64,000 nucleotides of DNA from Hydrogenibacillus sp. (GTDB lineage: Bacteria; Bacillota; Bacilli; Thermicanales; DSM-22653). The DNA lies in NCBI GenBank assembly GCA_014896255.1, contig JADBKT010000017.1, positions 62,001-126,000 of the forward strand. The letters run 5' to 3'. Below, piece after piece: positions 43,172-51,899 of this stretch. Position numbers and translations under genes: made by a program. Position 1 is the stretch's first letter; every line of letters begins with the position of its first letter. The notes below the pieces were generated by a model, which was not told where the DNA came from, searched no databases, and saw only the letters and a list, made by a program, of their open reading frames with translations.

Positions 43172-44455
43172 TCACCGCACGAACAAGGTCGAATTGCCGG
43201 CCACGATCAGGAGCACGAGCGACAGGTAGAACATGATCCCCAGCGCGGTCATCGCCGCAAATATGAACATCAGCGCGCCGCCGATCGCTTCCAGGGCCCG
43301 AACGATCGGGCCGTTCTCCAGCGGTTGCAGGACGGCCGACGAAAATTGATAGACGAAGGCGAGCAGAAACACTTTCACCGCCGGAAAGGCGGCGACGACG
43401 AAGAGAAGAAAGACGCCGACCAGGCCGAGGGCGTTTTTGACCAATACCGCCGCCCCCATCACCGTCTCCGTCGCATCGGAAAACATCCGCCCGAAGACGG
43501 GAACCGTGTTGCTCACGATGTATTTGGCGGTCCGAAGCGTCACCCCGTCGGCGACCGCCGCCGCCGTGCCCTGAACGGACAGGACGCCCAGAAAAACGGT
43601 AAAAAAGATGCTGAGCACCGTCACGGCGATGCGGCTGAGCAGCCGGCTCAAATTGTTCAACGCGTATTGTTCGGAGAACAAACTGACCAACGACAACACG
43701 GTGGAGAAAAAGAAGAGCGGAAAGACGATCTGACCGATGATGAGACCGCTCGTGTGAATGAGAAACAAGACGAACGGATGGAACAGCCCGGCGGTGAGCA
43801 CCCCGCCGGAGGCGGCGATGAGCGAGAGCAGAACGGGCAGAAACGCATACATGATGTGGCTCATCGTGTCGATCGCCTGTTTCGCGCTGTCGGCGGCGAC
43901 GTGAAAACTCTCCAGCACGAGGACACTCAAAATGAGAAACGTCACGTACTGCGCCACCCGGCTGACCGCCCGCTGTTCAAAGGCGCCCTGGATGTGTTCG
44001 AGCACCGTGCTGAAGACCGTGAGCAGCAAAATCGTGGCGATGAGCGCCCCCAGTGTGACGAGCTCGTTGAACATCAAACGGATGACCCCGCCAAAAGCGT
44101 TCGACCAGGGCAAGCCTCGGGTGGCGCCGGCGATCATCGACCGGAGATCCGTCCGCGGCAGATCTCCGAGGTAGTCGCGGTATTTGGACAGCGCTTCACG
44201 GTAAGCGTCTTCGATTTCCTGAAGGTCGAGCGCGCGGAGTTCGAGATCGACGGCACGATCGACAATCCCCGAAGAAGCCCCTGCCCCGCCGACGGACGGG
44301 AAACGCTCCGCCGGCGCCTCGAGCGCGTTCGGACGGTCGACGCCGTCTACGGGCGCACTGCGGACGGCGGCGGAAGCGGGAGCTGCCGCCGGCACCGGTC
44401 CGATCCACAGCCCCAAGACGGCCAAGCCGACGATGAGACACGTCCTCAACACCAT
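43172..44455 (-). CDS. spoIIIAE: Stage III sporulation protein AE
   Basis: 427 residues, the largest spoIIIA membrane subunit: a signal-like N-terminus (VLRTCLIVGLAVLGL), a soluble segment of about 95 residues, then about eight hydrophobic helices. Homologous to export-type channel proteins in the proposed SpoIIIA secretion-like assembly. ATG 44455 has GAAGGGCGG; a TTG six codons earlier is an alternative. Confidence 0.94.
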   Translation of the reverse strand: MVLRTCLIVGLAVLGLWIGPVPAAAPASAAVRSAPVDGVDRPNALEAPAERFPSVGGAGASSGIVDRAVDLELRALDLQEIEDAYREALSKYRDYLGDLPRTDLRSMIAGATRGLPWSNAFGGVIRLMFNELVTLGALIATILLLTVFSTVLEHIQGAFEQRAVSRVAQYVTFLILSVLVLESFHVAADSAKQAIDTMSHIMYAFLPVLLSLIAASGGVLTAGLFHPFVLFLIHTSGLIIGQIVFPLFFFSTVLSLVSLFSEQYALNNLSRLLSRIAVTVLSIFFTVFLGVLSVQGTAAAVADGVTLRTAKYIVSNTVPVFGRMFSDATETVMGAAVLVKNALGLVGVFLLFVVAAFPAVKVFLLAFVYQFSSAVLQPLENGPIVRALEAIGGALMFIFAAMTALGIMFYLSLVLLIVAGNSTLFVR

Positions 44456-44500
44456 GATTCCGCCCTTCGTCAAAGATCCCGCGGTTCAAAATGCTCTCGA

Positions 44501-44887
44501 CTAAGGGATGAGCCGGAGCACCGTCTCAATCAGCGCTTCGATGATCGGCACGGCCATGAGCAGGATGACGATTTTGCCGCCCAACTCGATCTTGCCGGCG
44601 ATCGACGACTCCCCCGCGTCACGGCTGATCTGCGCGGCAAAATCGGCGATATACGCCACCGCCACGATCTTTAGAATCGTGGCCAAAAACAGCGTGTTCA
44701 CCTGTGCGCGACGGGCCAGTTCGGTGATCAACGCGATGATTTTGAGGACATCGTCGAGGACGATGAAAAAAATGACGACTCCCGCGATCAGCGCGATCAA
44801 AAAGGCGAAGTCCGGGCGTTCATGTTTGATGAGCAGGCTCAGTGCCGTCGCCGTAAGCCCGATACCGACGATGTGCCAAATCTCCAT
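44501..44887 (-). CDS. spoIIIAD: Stage III sporulation protein AD
   Basis: 128-residue hydrophobic protein with about four helices, matching the FliQ-like SpoIIIAD family (EIWHIVGIGLTATALSLLIK start). It follows spoIIIAC closely in the canonical order, and both are membrane core parts of the mother-cell channel. Confidence 0.94.
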   Translation of the reverse strand: MEIWHIVGIGLTATALSLLIKHERPDFAFLIALIAGVVIFFIVLDDVLKIIALITELARRAQVNTLFLATILKIVAVAYIADFAAQISRDAGESSIAGKIELGGKIVILLMAVPIIEALIETVLRLIP

Positions 44888-44902
44888 GTTGCCGCTCCGC
44901 CG

Positions 44903-45106
44903 TCAGTAAAAATGAAACACGCGCTGCAAATGTTGAAATAAACTTTGCAGATAGCCTGCCACCATATACAACACGATGACAAAACCGACGATCGTCACCC
45001 AATGGGCCCAATCGTCTCGCCCCACCTGTCTCAATACCGAATGCAACATGCCGGTGATGATGCCGATCGCCGCGACGACGAACAGCGTATGAATCTCCGG
45101 CCTCAT
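44903..45106 (-). CDS. spoIIIAC: Stage III sporulation protein AC
   Basis: 67-residue protein with two membrane helices (about 7-25 and 37-55), the FliQ-like family. ATG 45106 is taken because GGGAG lies 8 nt upstream; the ATG two codons earlier has no room for a ribosome site. B. subtilis SpoIIIAC is 68 residues. Confidence 0.93.
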   Translation of the reverse strand: MRPEIHTLFVVAAIGIITGMLHSVLRQVGRDDWAHWVTIVGFVIVLYMVAGYLQSLFQHLQRVFHFY

Positions 45107-45141
45107 GTGCATCACTCCCGGACGGCATTTAGCCCTCGAGA

Positions 45142-45654
45142 TCACAGCAAGAGGATGAAGAGAGCCAGGCCGAACAGAAAGCCGAACGTTCTGGATAGCC
45201 GGGCGTACTTGGCCTCCTCCTCTCTGGCGCGCGTTTCGATCTCCAAAAGCGCGCTCTCCGCCAGACGCAGATGTTTGATCTGATGTTGACGGTCGGTTTT
45301 GCCGAGCACTTCCCCGAGAGACAAGAGCACCGACTGCTCCTCGCGCCCCAGGCGCGCTTTCGGCAACCACCGCCGGAGAGCGGCGCCGTAAAGCGGCGCA
45401 AAATCGCGACTGCCGGCGGCCAGCGCCGAGGCCAGCTCATCGAACAGCTGAGCGAGCGGACCTTCCTCGCGCGCTTCGAGATGGCGAAAAATGCCTTCCA
45501 GCTCCGTCTGTCCGTAGACGATCTCCGTCTCCATCCAGTGGAGCGCCCCGCGCAATCGGCGAATGGCCGCCGGCCGCGCTTGATAACGCATGGAGACGGA
45601 AAACCCGACCCACGTCGACATCGCCCACAGCACCATGGCCAAAACCCCGTTCAT
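45142..45654 (-). CDS. spoIIIAB: Stage III sporulation protein AB
   Basis: 170 residues with an N-terminal helix, a long helical soluble body (GspF-like) and a C-terminal membrane helix (FGFLFGLALFILLL). The ATG overlaps the spoIIIAA stop by 4 nt (ATGA), so the ATPase and AB are coupled. Confidence 0.94.
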   Translation of the reverse strand: MNGVLAMVLWAMSTWVGFSVSMRYQARPAAIRRLRGALHWMETEIVYGQTELEGIFRHLEAREEGPLAQLFDELASALAAGSRDFAPLYGAALRRWLPKARLGREEQSVLLSLGEVLGKTDRQHQIKHLRLAESALLEIETRAREEEAKYARLSRTFGFLFGLALFILLL

Positions 45655-46658
45655 CGCCGGCCCACCTCATCAAGCGTTGCTCGGCCCGTTCCGGCGAGTC
45701 GGCGAAGCGAGGCATCATAGACGCCTTCGATCGTCACCGAACCTCCGGCGCGCGTGAGGACGACATGGCGCGCGAACAACCGAGCCTCGATAAGCGGCCG
45801 AAAAGACGGTCGTTCGGCGAGCGCCCGTACGTCGTCGCCGTGCGCCGTGGCCAACAAGGCGACCCCGGCGGTGAGCGCCAGACGCAACGCACGGATTTCC
45901 TCCTCCCCGCCGATCTCGTCCACGGCGACGATTTGCGGGCCGAGCGCGCGCACGGCGATGACGATGCCTTCTTCCTTTGGACAGCCGTCGAGGACATCCG
46001 TTCGCGCCCCGACGTCGAACGTCGGCACGCCGCCTTCCGCCGCGGCGATCTCCGAGCGCTCGTCGATCACCGCCACGCGATGTCCCGGCACGCGAAAGCG
46101 CGGTACCCCGTCGCTCAAAAGACGCACCAGATCTCGGAGGAGCGTCGTTTTACCGGCTCTGGGCGGCGCGATGACGAGCGTGCTGTGCACCCTTTGACCG
46201 TCCCAAACATACGGCAACAGCGGTTCGGCCGCGCCGTGCACCGCCCGCGGCAGACGGATGTTCAGTCCGCTGATCGCTTTCAGGTGGCTCACCCGACCGC
46301 CGTCCAGCACGGCTTCGCCGGCGAGTCCGACGCGCACCCCGCCGGAAAGCGTCACATAGCCCCGGCGCAGTTCTTCTTCGAGAGCGTACACCGAATGTCG
46401 GGCAAAGACGGCAAACGTCCGGCGGACGTCTTCGATCGAGGCGCTGACCGCGCCGGCCGGGTTCTCCTGAAGCCGTCCGTCCGGGGTGAGGAGACCCCCG
46501 CCGGTACGGGTCACGATTTCCACCGGACGCCCGGCGCGCAGACGAATCTCTTCGACGGCCTCGAGCGCCTTCGGCGCCATACGCCTGAGCGACCGAGCGA
46601 CCGCTTCCGGCAAATGGTCGAGCAAACGTTCTTCGAGCAGAGGTATGATGACTTCCAT
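45651..46658 (-). CDS. spoIIIAA: Stage III sporulation protein AA (ATPase)
   Basis: 335 residues: N-terminal domain with EEIRLRAGRP, then a RecA-like ATPase with Walker A APPRAGKTT (164-172), Walker B AVIDERSEIA and QIVAVDEIGGEEE. Powers the SpoIIIA mother-cell channel that feeds the forespore. ATG 46658 has AAGGGTGGGCGGG; an ATG 11 codons upstream is possible. A weak sigma-E-type -10 lies about 32 bp upstream. Confidence 0.95.
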   Translation of the reverse strand: MEVIIPLLEERLLDHLPEAVARSLRRMAPKALEAVEEIRLRAGRPVEIVTRTGGGLLTPDGRLQENPAGAVSASIEDVRRTFAVFARHSVYALEEELRRGYVTLSGGVRVGLAGEAVLDGGRVSHLKAISGLNIRLPRAVHGAAEPLLPYVWDGQRVHSTLVIAPPRAGKTTLLRDLVRLLSDGVPRFRVPGHRVAVIDERSEIAAAEGGVPTFDVGARTDVLDGCPKEEGIVIAVRALGPQIVAVDEIGGEEEIRALRLALTAGVALLATAHGDDVRALAERPSFRPLIEARLFARHVVLTRAGGSVTIEGVYDASLRRLAGTGRATLDEVGRR

Positions 46659-46689
46659 CGGCCCGCCCACCCTTGCTTGTTTACCATTC

Positions 46690-46697
46690 ACCGTATG
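46690..46697 (-). promoter_or_regulatory. Possible sigma-E -10 element of the spoIIIA operon
   Basis: CATACGGT on the minus strand resembles the sigma-E -10 (CATACAAT) at six of eight positions and would start transcription about 24 nt before the spoIIIAA ATG. The -35 region is poor. The spoIIIA operon of B. subtilis is sigma-E-dependent. Confidence 0.35.
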
Positions 46698-46724
46698 CGG
46701 TTTTCGGGCGGCTTAGAAGTCCAC

Positions 46725-46760
46725 AAAAAAAACCCCCGGCGAACGCAACGGGTTCACCGG
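46725..46760 (-). terminator. Terminator of the yqhR-aroQ-yqhT-efp unit
   Basis: Minus strand CCGGTGAAC (46760-46752), loop, GTTCGCCGG (46744-46736), then GGG and T8. Just past the efp stop. Confidence 0.85.
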
Positions 46761-46784
46761 AGGACGTTGGCAAATGCAGGGCCA

Positions 46785-47342
46785 TCAGGCCCGGGACACG
46801 TACTCGCCGGAGCGCGTATCGATGACGAGCTTGTCGCCGACATTGATGAAGAGCGGCACCGTCACCACGTAGCCGGTCTCCAGCTTCGCCGGTTTCGATC
46901 CGCCGGATTGTGTGTCGCCGCGGATGCCGGGTTCCGTCTCGATCACTTCCAGCACGACCGTATTCGGCAGCTGGATGCCGATGATCTCGCCCTGGAACTG
47001 AACGATGTGCACGGTCATGTTCTCTTTCAGGAAGTTCAGCTCGTACTCCAGCTGGCTGCGGCTCAGCGTGATCTGTTCATACGTGTTCATATCCATAAAG
47101 GTATAATCATCGCCGCTGGCATACAAATACTGCATTTCCCGTGTTTCGATGTGCGCCCGCGCCACTTTCTCCCCAGCGCGGAAAGTGTCTTCCTTGATGT
47201 TCCCGTTACGCAAGTTTTTCAGTTTGACGCGCACAAACGCCGAGCCCTTGCCCGGCTTGACGTGCTGAAACTCAAGCACTTGCCACGGGTCGCCGTCGAT
47301 TTCCAAAGTGATGCCGTTGCGCAAATCGTTGGTCGATATCAT
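46785..47342 (-). CDS. efp: Elongation factor P
   Basis: 185 residues, exactly the B. subtilis length. Lys32 in [10 protein letters not shown] is the residue modified in B. subtilis (5-aminopentanol type). EF-P helps ribosomes over polyproline. ATG 47342 ([10 protein letters not shown]) is taken because the purine-rich AAGGAAGG lies 9 nt before; the ATG three codons earlier has none. Downstream of the Xaa-Pro peptidase. Confidence 0.97.
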   Translation of the reverse strand: MISTNDLRNGITLEIDGDPWQVLEFQHVKPGKGSAFVRVKLKNLRNGNIKEDTFRAGEKVARAHIETREMQYLYASGDDYTFMDMNTYEQITLSRSQLEYELNFLKENMTVHIVQFQGEIIGIQLPNTVVLEVIETEPGIRGDTQSGGSKPAKLETGYVVTVPLFINVGDKLVIDTRSGEYVSRA

Positions 47343-47449
47343 CGCGTTCATCCTTCCTTCAAATTCGAACCCGGAGCCGAGGCCCGAAGCCGAGCCCCTC
47401 AGAGATCAAAACGTCCGTCGTTTATCATATCGCAAGTAAGCGCCGGACT

Positions 47450-48520
47450 TCAACCCGCGACGATGAGCGTCTTCGGGGACGTCGTCAGCACTTCGGCGCC
47501 GGTCTCGGTCACGAGGACGTCGTCTTCGATACGCACTCCGCCCAGGCCCGGAAGGTAGATTCCAGGCTCGACGGTGATGACCATGCCCGGTTCGAGCACC
47601 GCCTCGCTTTTGGCGGACACCGCCGGCCCTTCATGCACTTCGAGGCCGATGCCGTGGCCGGTACTGTGGCCGAAGCGCGGGCCGTACCCGTGCTCTTCGA
47701 TATACGCCCGCGCCGCCCGGTCGACGTCCTTCGCCGAGGCACCGGGCCGGACGGCCCGGAGGGCCGCTTCTTGCGCGCGGCGGACGATCTCGTAGATCGC
47801 CAGGAGTTCTTTCGGCGGCTCGCCGACGGCGATCGTGCGCGTGATGTCGGAGACGTATCCGTCACGGACGGCACCGTAGTCCAAAGTGATGAGCGTATCC
47901 CGCCCGATCGGCTGATCCGAAGCGACGCCGTGCGGGAGACTTCCCCGCGCGCCGGAGGCGACGATGGTCGGAAAGGCGATGCCTTCGGCCCCGTTTCGGC
48001 GCATGAACCACTCCAGCTCGAGCGAAAGATCCCGCTCCCGGACGCCGGCTTTCACGGCATTGATGACGTGCGTAAAAGCGCGGTCGGCGAGATCGACCGC
48101 GGCGCGAATGCGCGCGATCTCCTCCGCGTCTTTGATCATTCTGAGCGCTTCGACGAGCCCTTCGGTCGGCGTCCATTCCGCCGCATACGCTTCCGTCAAC
48201 GCTTGATACGCGGACCACGTGAGGTGCGCCGCCTCGAATCCGACTTTGCGGACATCGCGGGCGCCAAGCCGCTTCGCCGCCCGATGGAAAAATTCGCCGG
48301 CGGCGGCGATATCCACCGTCACCTCGGGCGCTTCTTCCATCGCTTGCGTCTCATAACGAAAATCGGTGATCAGATCAGCTTCATTTTCGGTGATGAGCAC
48401 GATACCGGCCGAACCCGTAAAGCCTGTCAGATAACGCCGATTCGGCGGATGCACGACGATCAGCGCCTCAAGTCCGCGTTCGAAAAGCTTCGCCCTCAAG
48501 CGTTCAATTCGCGCCTTCAT
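47450..48520 (-). CDS. yqhT: Xaa-Pro aminopeptidase family protein (YqhT, M24)
   Basis: 356 residues: N-terminal creatinase-like domain (1-130) and pita-bread metallopeptidase with LDYGAVRDGYVSD and DITRT (two Asp), GHSTGHGIGLEVHE (His), VEPGIYL (Glu) and RIEDDVLV (Glu). Removes N-terminal residues before proline. ATG with AAAGGAG. Overlaps aroQ by 17 nt and precedes efp as in B. subtilis. Confidence 0.94.
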   Translation of the reverse strand: MKARIERLRAKLFERGLEALIVVHPPNRRYLTGFTGSAGIVLITENEADLITDFRYETQAMEEAPEVTVDIAAAGEFFHRAAKRLGARDVRKVGFEAAHLTWSAYQALTEAYAAEWTPTEGLVEALRMIKDAEEIARIRAAVDLADRAFTHVINAVKAGVRERDLSLELEWFMRRNGAEGIAFPTIVASGARGSLPHGVASDQPIGRDTLITLDYGAVRDGYVSDITRTIAVGEPPKELLAIYEIVRRAQEAALRAVRPGASAKDVDRAARAYIEEHGYGPRFGHSTGHGIGLEVHEGPAVSAKSEAVLEPGMVITVEPGIYLPGLGGVRIEDDVLVTETGAEVLTTSPKTLIVAG

Positions 48521-48968
48521 CTTTCGCGTTCTCCTTTCCTTTAAGAAGGCGGATGAGGGCGATAAGCGCCAGTTCATAACCGAGCGGGCCGAAGCCGCTG
48601 ATCGTCCCCCACACCACCGGGGCCACGTAACTGTGCGCTCGAAAAGGTTCTCGTTTATGTACGTTCGACAGATGCACTTCCACCGCCGGCAGCCGTACGG
48701 CGGCGAGCGCGTCGCGAATGGCGACGCTCGTATGCGTATACGCCGCCGGGTTGATGACGATCCCGGAAAAACGCTCCGGCGAGCGGCCGATCCAATCGAC
48801 GATCTCTCCTTCATGATTGGACTGCCGACACTCGAGGCCGACGCCGTAAGCTTCGGCCACGGCCTTCAAGCGCGCGTTGATCGCATCCAGCTTTTCCCGA
48901 CCGTAGACGTCCGGTTCCCGCATGCCGAGCAGCTGTAGATTCGGTCCGTGGATGACCAGCACTTCCAC
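48504..48968 (-). CDS. aroQ: 3-dehydroquinate dehydratase, type II
   Basis: 154 residues. HGPNLQLLG, Tyr22 in DVYG, SNHEGEIVDWI, NPAAYTHTS and HLSNVHKREPFR are the family motifs. Converts dehydroquinate to dehydroshikimate in the shikimate pathway. GTG 48968 behind GGGAGGGG. Corresponds to B. subtilis yqhS. Confidence 0.95.
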   Translation of the reverse strand: MEVLVIHGPNLQLLGMREPDVYGREKLDAINARLKAVAEAYGVGLECRQSNHEGEIVDWIGRSPERFSGIVINPAAYTHTSVAIRDALAAVRLPAVEVHLSNVHKREPFRAHSYVAPVVWGTISGFGPLGYELALIALIRLLKGKENAKDEGAN

Positions 48969-49081
48969 CGGTCGCCCCTCCCTTCGATGTTCTCGCCGTG
49001 TGTCGTTCTTTAAGGTATTGTACCACAACCCATCTTGACCTTCTTACGCCCCTGCCGCATTCTCTGTCGACGTCCGATCGA

Positions 49082-49534
49082 CTATCGTTCAGGGCTGGAA
49101 AATTCATTGGCCAGCGTCGCGCCGATCATGAGCGCGGCGAGAACGAACAGCGACAAGGTGACGACCCGGGTATTCAGATCGGGGTAATGCCATCCGACGA
49201 CCAATGCCCAGAGCGACACGCCGAGGATGAGGCTCGGCCACGGGGTATGGATCCGGACCAAAAGCAAGGCATAACCGAGGGCGTACACCGCCGTTAAGAC
49301 ATAGGCGACGAGAAATGCCCCAAGCAAGCGGATGCCGAGCGGCTTACCCGGTCTTGACCAGCCGTCGAGCCCATCCAGCAGCGAAAGGCGCGACCAGCCG
49401 AGCGCTTGCGCCAAGAGCGACAGCGCACCGAACAACAGCACGGCGACGAGGGACACTTCCAGCGCCTTTCCGAAGCGTTCCTTGGCCGTCGCCGCATTTT
49501 CGGCACGCCGAAGACGGCGGCGTCTCTTCACCAT
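49082..49534 (-). CDS. yqhR: YqhR-like conserved membrane protein
   Basis: 150 residues, with a basic N-terminus and about four membrane helices (30-48, 70-92, 100-118, 122-140). Matches YqhR in size, topology and position upstream of aroQ-yqhT-efp. Function unknown. GGGAGGG before the ATG. Confidence 0.78.
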   Translation of the reverse strand: MVKRRRRLRRAENAATAKERFGKALEVSLVAVLLFGALSLLAQALGWSRLSLLDGLDGWSRPGKPLGIRLLGAFLVAYVLTAVYALGYALLLVRIHTPWPSLILGVSLWALVVGWHYPDLNTRVVTLSLFVLAALMIGATLANEFSSPER

Positions 49535-49583
49535 CCCAAGCCCTCCCGATCCCGTTTACCCGCATAGTTTACCCGAAGGCGTC

Positions 49584-49612
49584 AAAAAAGCGCGCACTTA
49601 AACGTGCGCGCT
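49584..49612 (-). terminator. Terminator after the cytochrome c gene
   Basis: Minus strand AGCGCGCAC (49612-49604), 6-nt loop, GTGCGCGCT (49597-49589), then T6. Confidence 0.85.
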
Positions 49613-49669
49613 TCAAAACGCCGAACCGGGACCCTCCGCTTCGCCGACGGAAGGTCGTCGGCGAATGGA

Positions 49670-50041
49670 TTACTTCTTCTCCGCCAGCCACGTCGCCACC
49701 GCTTCGGCTTCGTCTTGATTGAGCTGCTGAGCCGGCATGCTGCCGCGTCCTTTTTCAATGATCTGCACAATCTCGTCCTTGCTCAACTGTGCCCCGATAT
49801 GGCGCAAGTCCGGGCCGAACCCGCCGCTTAAGTCCTTGCCGTGACAGCTCGAGCACGTATTTTGGTAGATGGCTTCCGCGTCGACGGCCGTCTGTCCGCC
49901 CGACGGTTGCTCCGTCCCTCCTCCTCCGGACGGCGGCTGAGACGTTCCCCCTCCGGATGAGCCGCCGCCGCAACCGCTCAACGCGCCGACGACGAGCGCT
50001 CCGCTTAAAAGAAACGTCCACCACTTTTGCCGCATCCGCAT
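49670..50041 (-). CDS. Cytochrome c lipoprotein (c-551-like)
   Basis: 123 residues. Lipoprotein signal with lipobox LSGC (Cys24), a Gly/Ser/Pro-rich flexible tether (25-53) and a small class I cytochrome domain: CSSCH (63-67) and axial Met102 (SMPAQ). Membrane-tethered electron carrier on the outer face, like Bacillus CccB. ATG 50041 behind AAAGGAGG. Single gene with a strong terminator. Confidence 0.9.
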   Translation of the reverse strand: MRMRQKWWTFLLSGALVVGALSGCGGGSSGGGTSQPPSGGGGTEQPSGGQTAVDAEAIYQNTCSSCHGKDLSGGFGPDLRHIGAQLSKDEIVQIIEKGRGSMPAQQLNQDEAEAVATWLAEKK

Positions 50042-50145
50042 CGACCTCCTTTGGTGTTTCCACATGATGCCACCATTATAACGTATTTTTGTCCAGAACA
50101 CGACCATCTCATGCGGACAAAAACGTGACAAAACTGATAGGCCTG

Positions 50146-50877
50146 CTACACGTCGTAGCAGGCGCCGGTGTGGGCCAGGGCGATTGTTCCGTGAAAGTGC
50201 CGGGCGGCACCGTCGATCAGTTCGCGATGAACGCCGTAGTGCGGGAGATGCGTAAGCAGCAGCCGTCCGACGCCGGCCTCCGCCGCCAGCCGTCCGGCTT
50301 CTTCCGCGTTCATGTGCCCGGCCGGCGTGCCGTCTTCTCCGGCGTAGACGCTCGCCTCGGCCACGAGCAAATCCGCCCCCCGGATGAAATCCGCAAGCTC
50401 CGGGAAGAACTGCGAATCCGATGTATAGGCAAACGTCCGCCCGTCGGCCTGAGCGCGCACGGCCAGCGTCTCCACCGGATGCCGGGTGCGCATGAACGAA
50501 AAGTGCACGCCCGCCGCCTTCAGCCGGTCGCCGTCGGCGATCGGCTGAAGCTCCGATCCGCGTACGCCTTCATATTGCTGATACAGCGCCTCCGGCGTCC
50601 GCGGCGCATAGATCGGGAGCACCTTATCCCCGCCGGAGAATGAATTCAAAAGCAAGGCGTATTGCAAGACGCCGAGGTCGGCGACGTGATCAAAATGAAA
50701 ATGCGTGATGATACATGCCGACAGCGCTTTCGGCTGGACGTAACGCAACAGCTTGGCCATAACGCCGCTCCCGCAGTCGATGAGCACCGATCGTCCTTCG
50801 TGCTCCAACAAGTACCCGGCGGTCGCCCCGTCCGCCTCCGGATAGGCGCCCCAAAATCCGAGCACGCGCAACCGCAT
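50146..50877 (-). CDS. MBL-fold metallohydrolase (YhfI-like)
   Basis: 243 residues, the size of B. subtilis YhfI. Metal motif HFHFDH with His59, His61, Asp63 and His64, plus later His (FMRTRH), Asp (SDSQFF) and His (LTHLPH). Ribonuclease Z-like subgroup; substrate unknown. ATG 50877 with GAGGTGGG. Between the cytochrome c gene and mntR on the same strand. Confidence 0.88.
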   Translation of the reverse strand: MRLRVLGFWGAYPEADGATAGYLLEHEGRSVLIDCGSGVMAKLLRYVQPKALSACIITHFHFDHVADLGVLQYALLLNSFSGGDKVLPIYAPRTPEALYQQYEGVRGSELQPIADGDRLKAAGVHFSFMRTRHPVETLAVRAQADGRTFAYTSDSQFFPELADFIRGADLLVAEASVYAGEDGTPAGHMNAEEAGRLAAEAGVGRLLLTHLPHYGVHRELIDGAARHFHGTIALAHTGACYDV

Positions 50878-50943
50878 GTTCCCACCTCGCTCGCCCGAAC
50901 TGTCCTCCAAACGTCCGCACGACCGCTTCACAGGCGATGCCGG

Positions 50944-51417
50944 TCAGGAAGACAGCGACGCATCGTGATCCGGGGGATGCGCGTCCTCTTCCCTTTCTTC
51001 ATTCTCCCCGCGCGCCCGATACTCGAGAAAAGCGGCGATGCGATCCGGATCGTCCTTCATGAATTGGATGAGATCGCTCAGCGCGGACAACGTCTCCGGT
51101 CCGACGTGGTGCTCCATGCCTTCGACGTCTTGGGCGATGTCGGTTTCCGGGACCCCGATCAGGCGCAAAAAGTCTTCCAAGATGGCGTGACGGTCAACGA
51201 GCCGCTTGCCGAGCTTGCGCCCTTTGGACGTCAAGACGAAACCGCGATATTTTTCGTATTTCAGGTATTCACTTTTGTCAAGTTTCTGGATCATCTTCGT
51301 CACCGACGACGGGTGCACGGCGAGCGCTTCGGCGATATCCGCCACGCGGGCATAACCCTTCGCCTTGATGAGCGTAAAAATTTGTTCCAAGTAATCTTCC
51401 ATGCTCGGTGTGCGCAT
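50944..51417 (-). CDS. mntR: Manganese-responsive repressor MntR
   Basis: 157 residues, DtxR family without SH3 domain. Asp8 and Glu11 (SMEDYLEQI) and the EGMEHHV segment (Glu99, Glu102, His103 equivalents) plus His77 (VDRHAIL) form the Mn site. [14 protein letters not shown]. Represses Mn uptake genes. Acidic tail of about 20 residues. Near efp/aroQ as in B. subtilis. Confidence 0.95.
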   Translation of the reverse strand: MRTPSMEDYLEQIFTLIKAKGYARVADIAEALAVHPSSVTKMIQKLDKSEYLKYEKYRGFVLTSKGRKLGKRLVDRHAILEDFLRLIGVPETDIAQDVEGMEHHVGPETLSALSDLIQFMKDDPDRIAAFLEYRARGENEEREEDAHPPDHDASLSS

Positions 51418-51594
51418 CGGAACGCATCCCCCCTACATGTCTCCTCCATGATACCGTCTTTCCCTGCTCGGTGCAAGGGAAGGCGGTCCCTACGCGCCCC
51501 ATCACGGGAGGCACGTTCGGCCGTCTCGCGCGCTTGCCGCCGTGTGGCGCCGTCTTTCGATGAGGTTTTCGGCCTTACCGGCGTACCGGACGTC

Positions 51595-51628
51595 AAAAAA
51601 CCGCCGCATCAGTCGAGCGGCGGTTTTT
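51595..51628. terminator. Bidirectional terminator at the end of the 88-aa gene
   Basis: CCGCCGC (51601-51607) and GCGGCGG (51617-51623) flanked by A6 on the left and T5 on the right, so it can act in both directions. The loop holds the stop codon of the 88-aa gene. Confidence 0.75.
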
Positions 51629-51875
51629 CGGTGTTTTCGGCTTCCCCGTACGTTTCATCGACCGGCGGCAAATGGCGGGGAATGCCCTCATGAAATCGTT
51701 TGTACTCGTATGCGAACGCACGCACCCGGCGGTCATCCGGGTGCCACTCGCGCGACGCAACGAACTCCATCGGCGAGCCGTAAGGTCCCTCCGGAAATTC
51801 TTCCGGGAGAAGCTCATGGCGCATCGACTCGACGGTCTTCACATCGCGCCGTTTGCGTTTCCGATCGCCGAACAT
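51609..51875 (-). CDS. Small hypothetical protein, 88 aa
   Basis: Hydrophilic, basic N-terminus (RKRKRRDVK) and motif-like core LLPEEFPEGPYGSP, then FAYEYKRFHEGIPRHLPP. No membrane helix or signal. The FPEGPYGSP core and Tyr/Pro-rich tail look conserved rather than random, and a short protein of this style is known to me from Bacillales, but I cannot name the family. It has its own terminator and lies downstream of the MFS gene by 24 bp, so it may be in one unit with it. Confidence 0.62.
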   Translation of the reverse strand: MFGDRKRKRRDVKTVESMRHELLPEEFPEGPYGSPMEFVASREWHPDDRRVRAFAYEYKRFHEGIPRHLPPVDETYGEAENTEKPPLD

Positions 51876-51899
51876 GCCCGCCCTCCAGACAAAGCATGA

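Noticed and set aside
42758-44674. 638-aa plus-strand frame opposite spoIIIAE/AF
   Set aside because: Extremely charged composition (Asp, Arg, Gln, His) and no motif; complementary to real membrane-protein genes.
45765-47558. 597-aa plus-strand frame opposite spoIIIAA and efp
   Set aside because: Antisense shadow crossing a terminator and two real genes.
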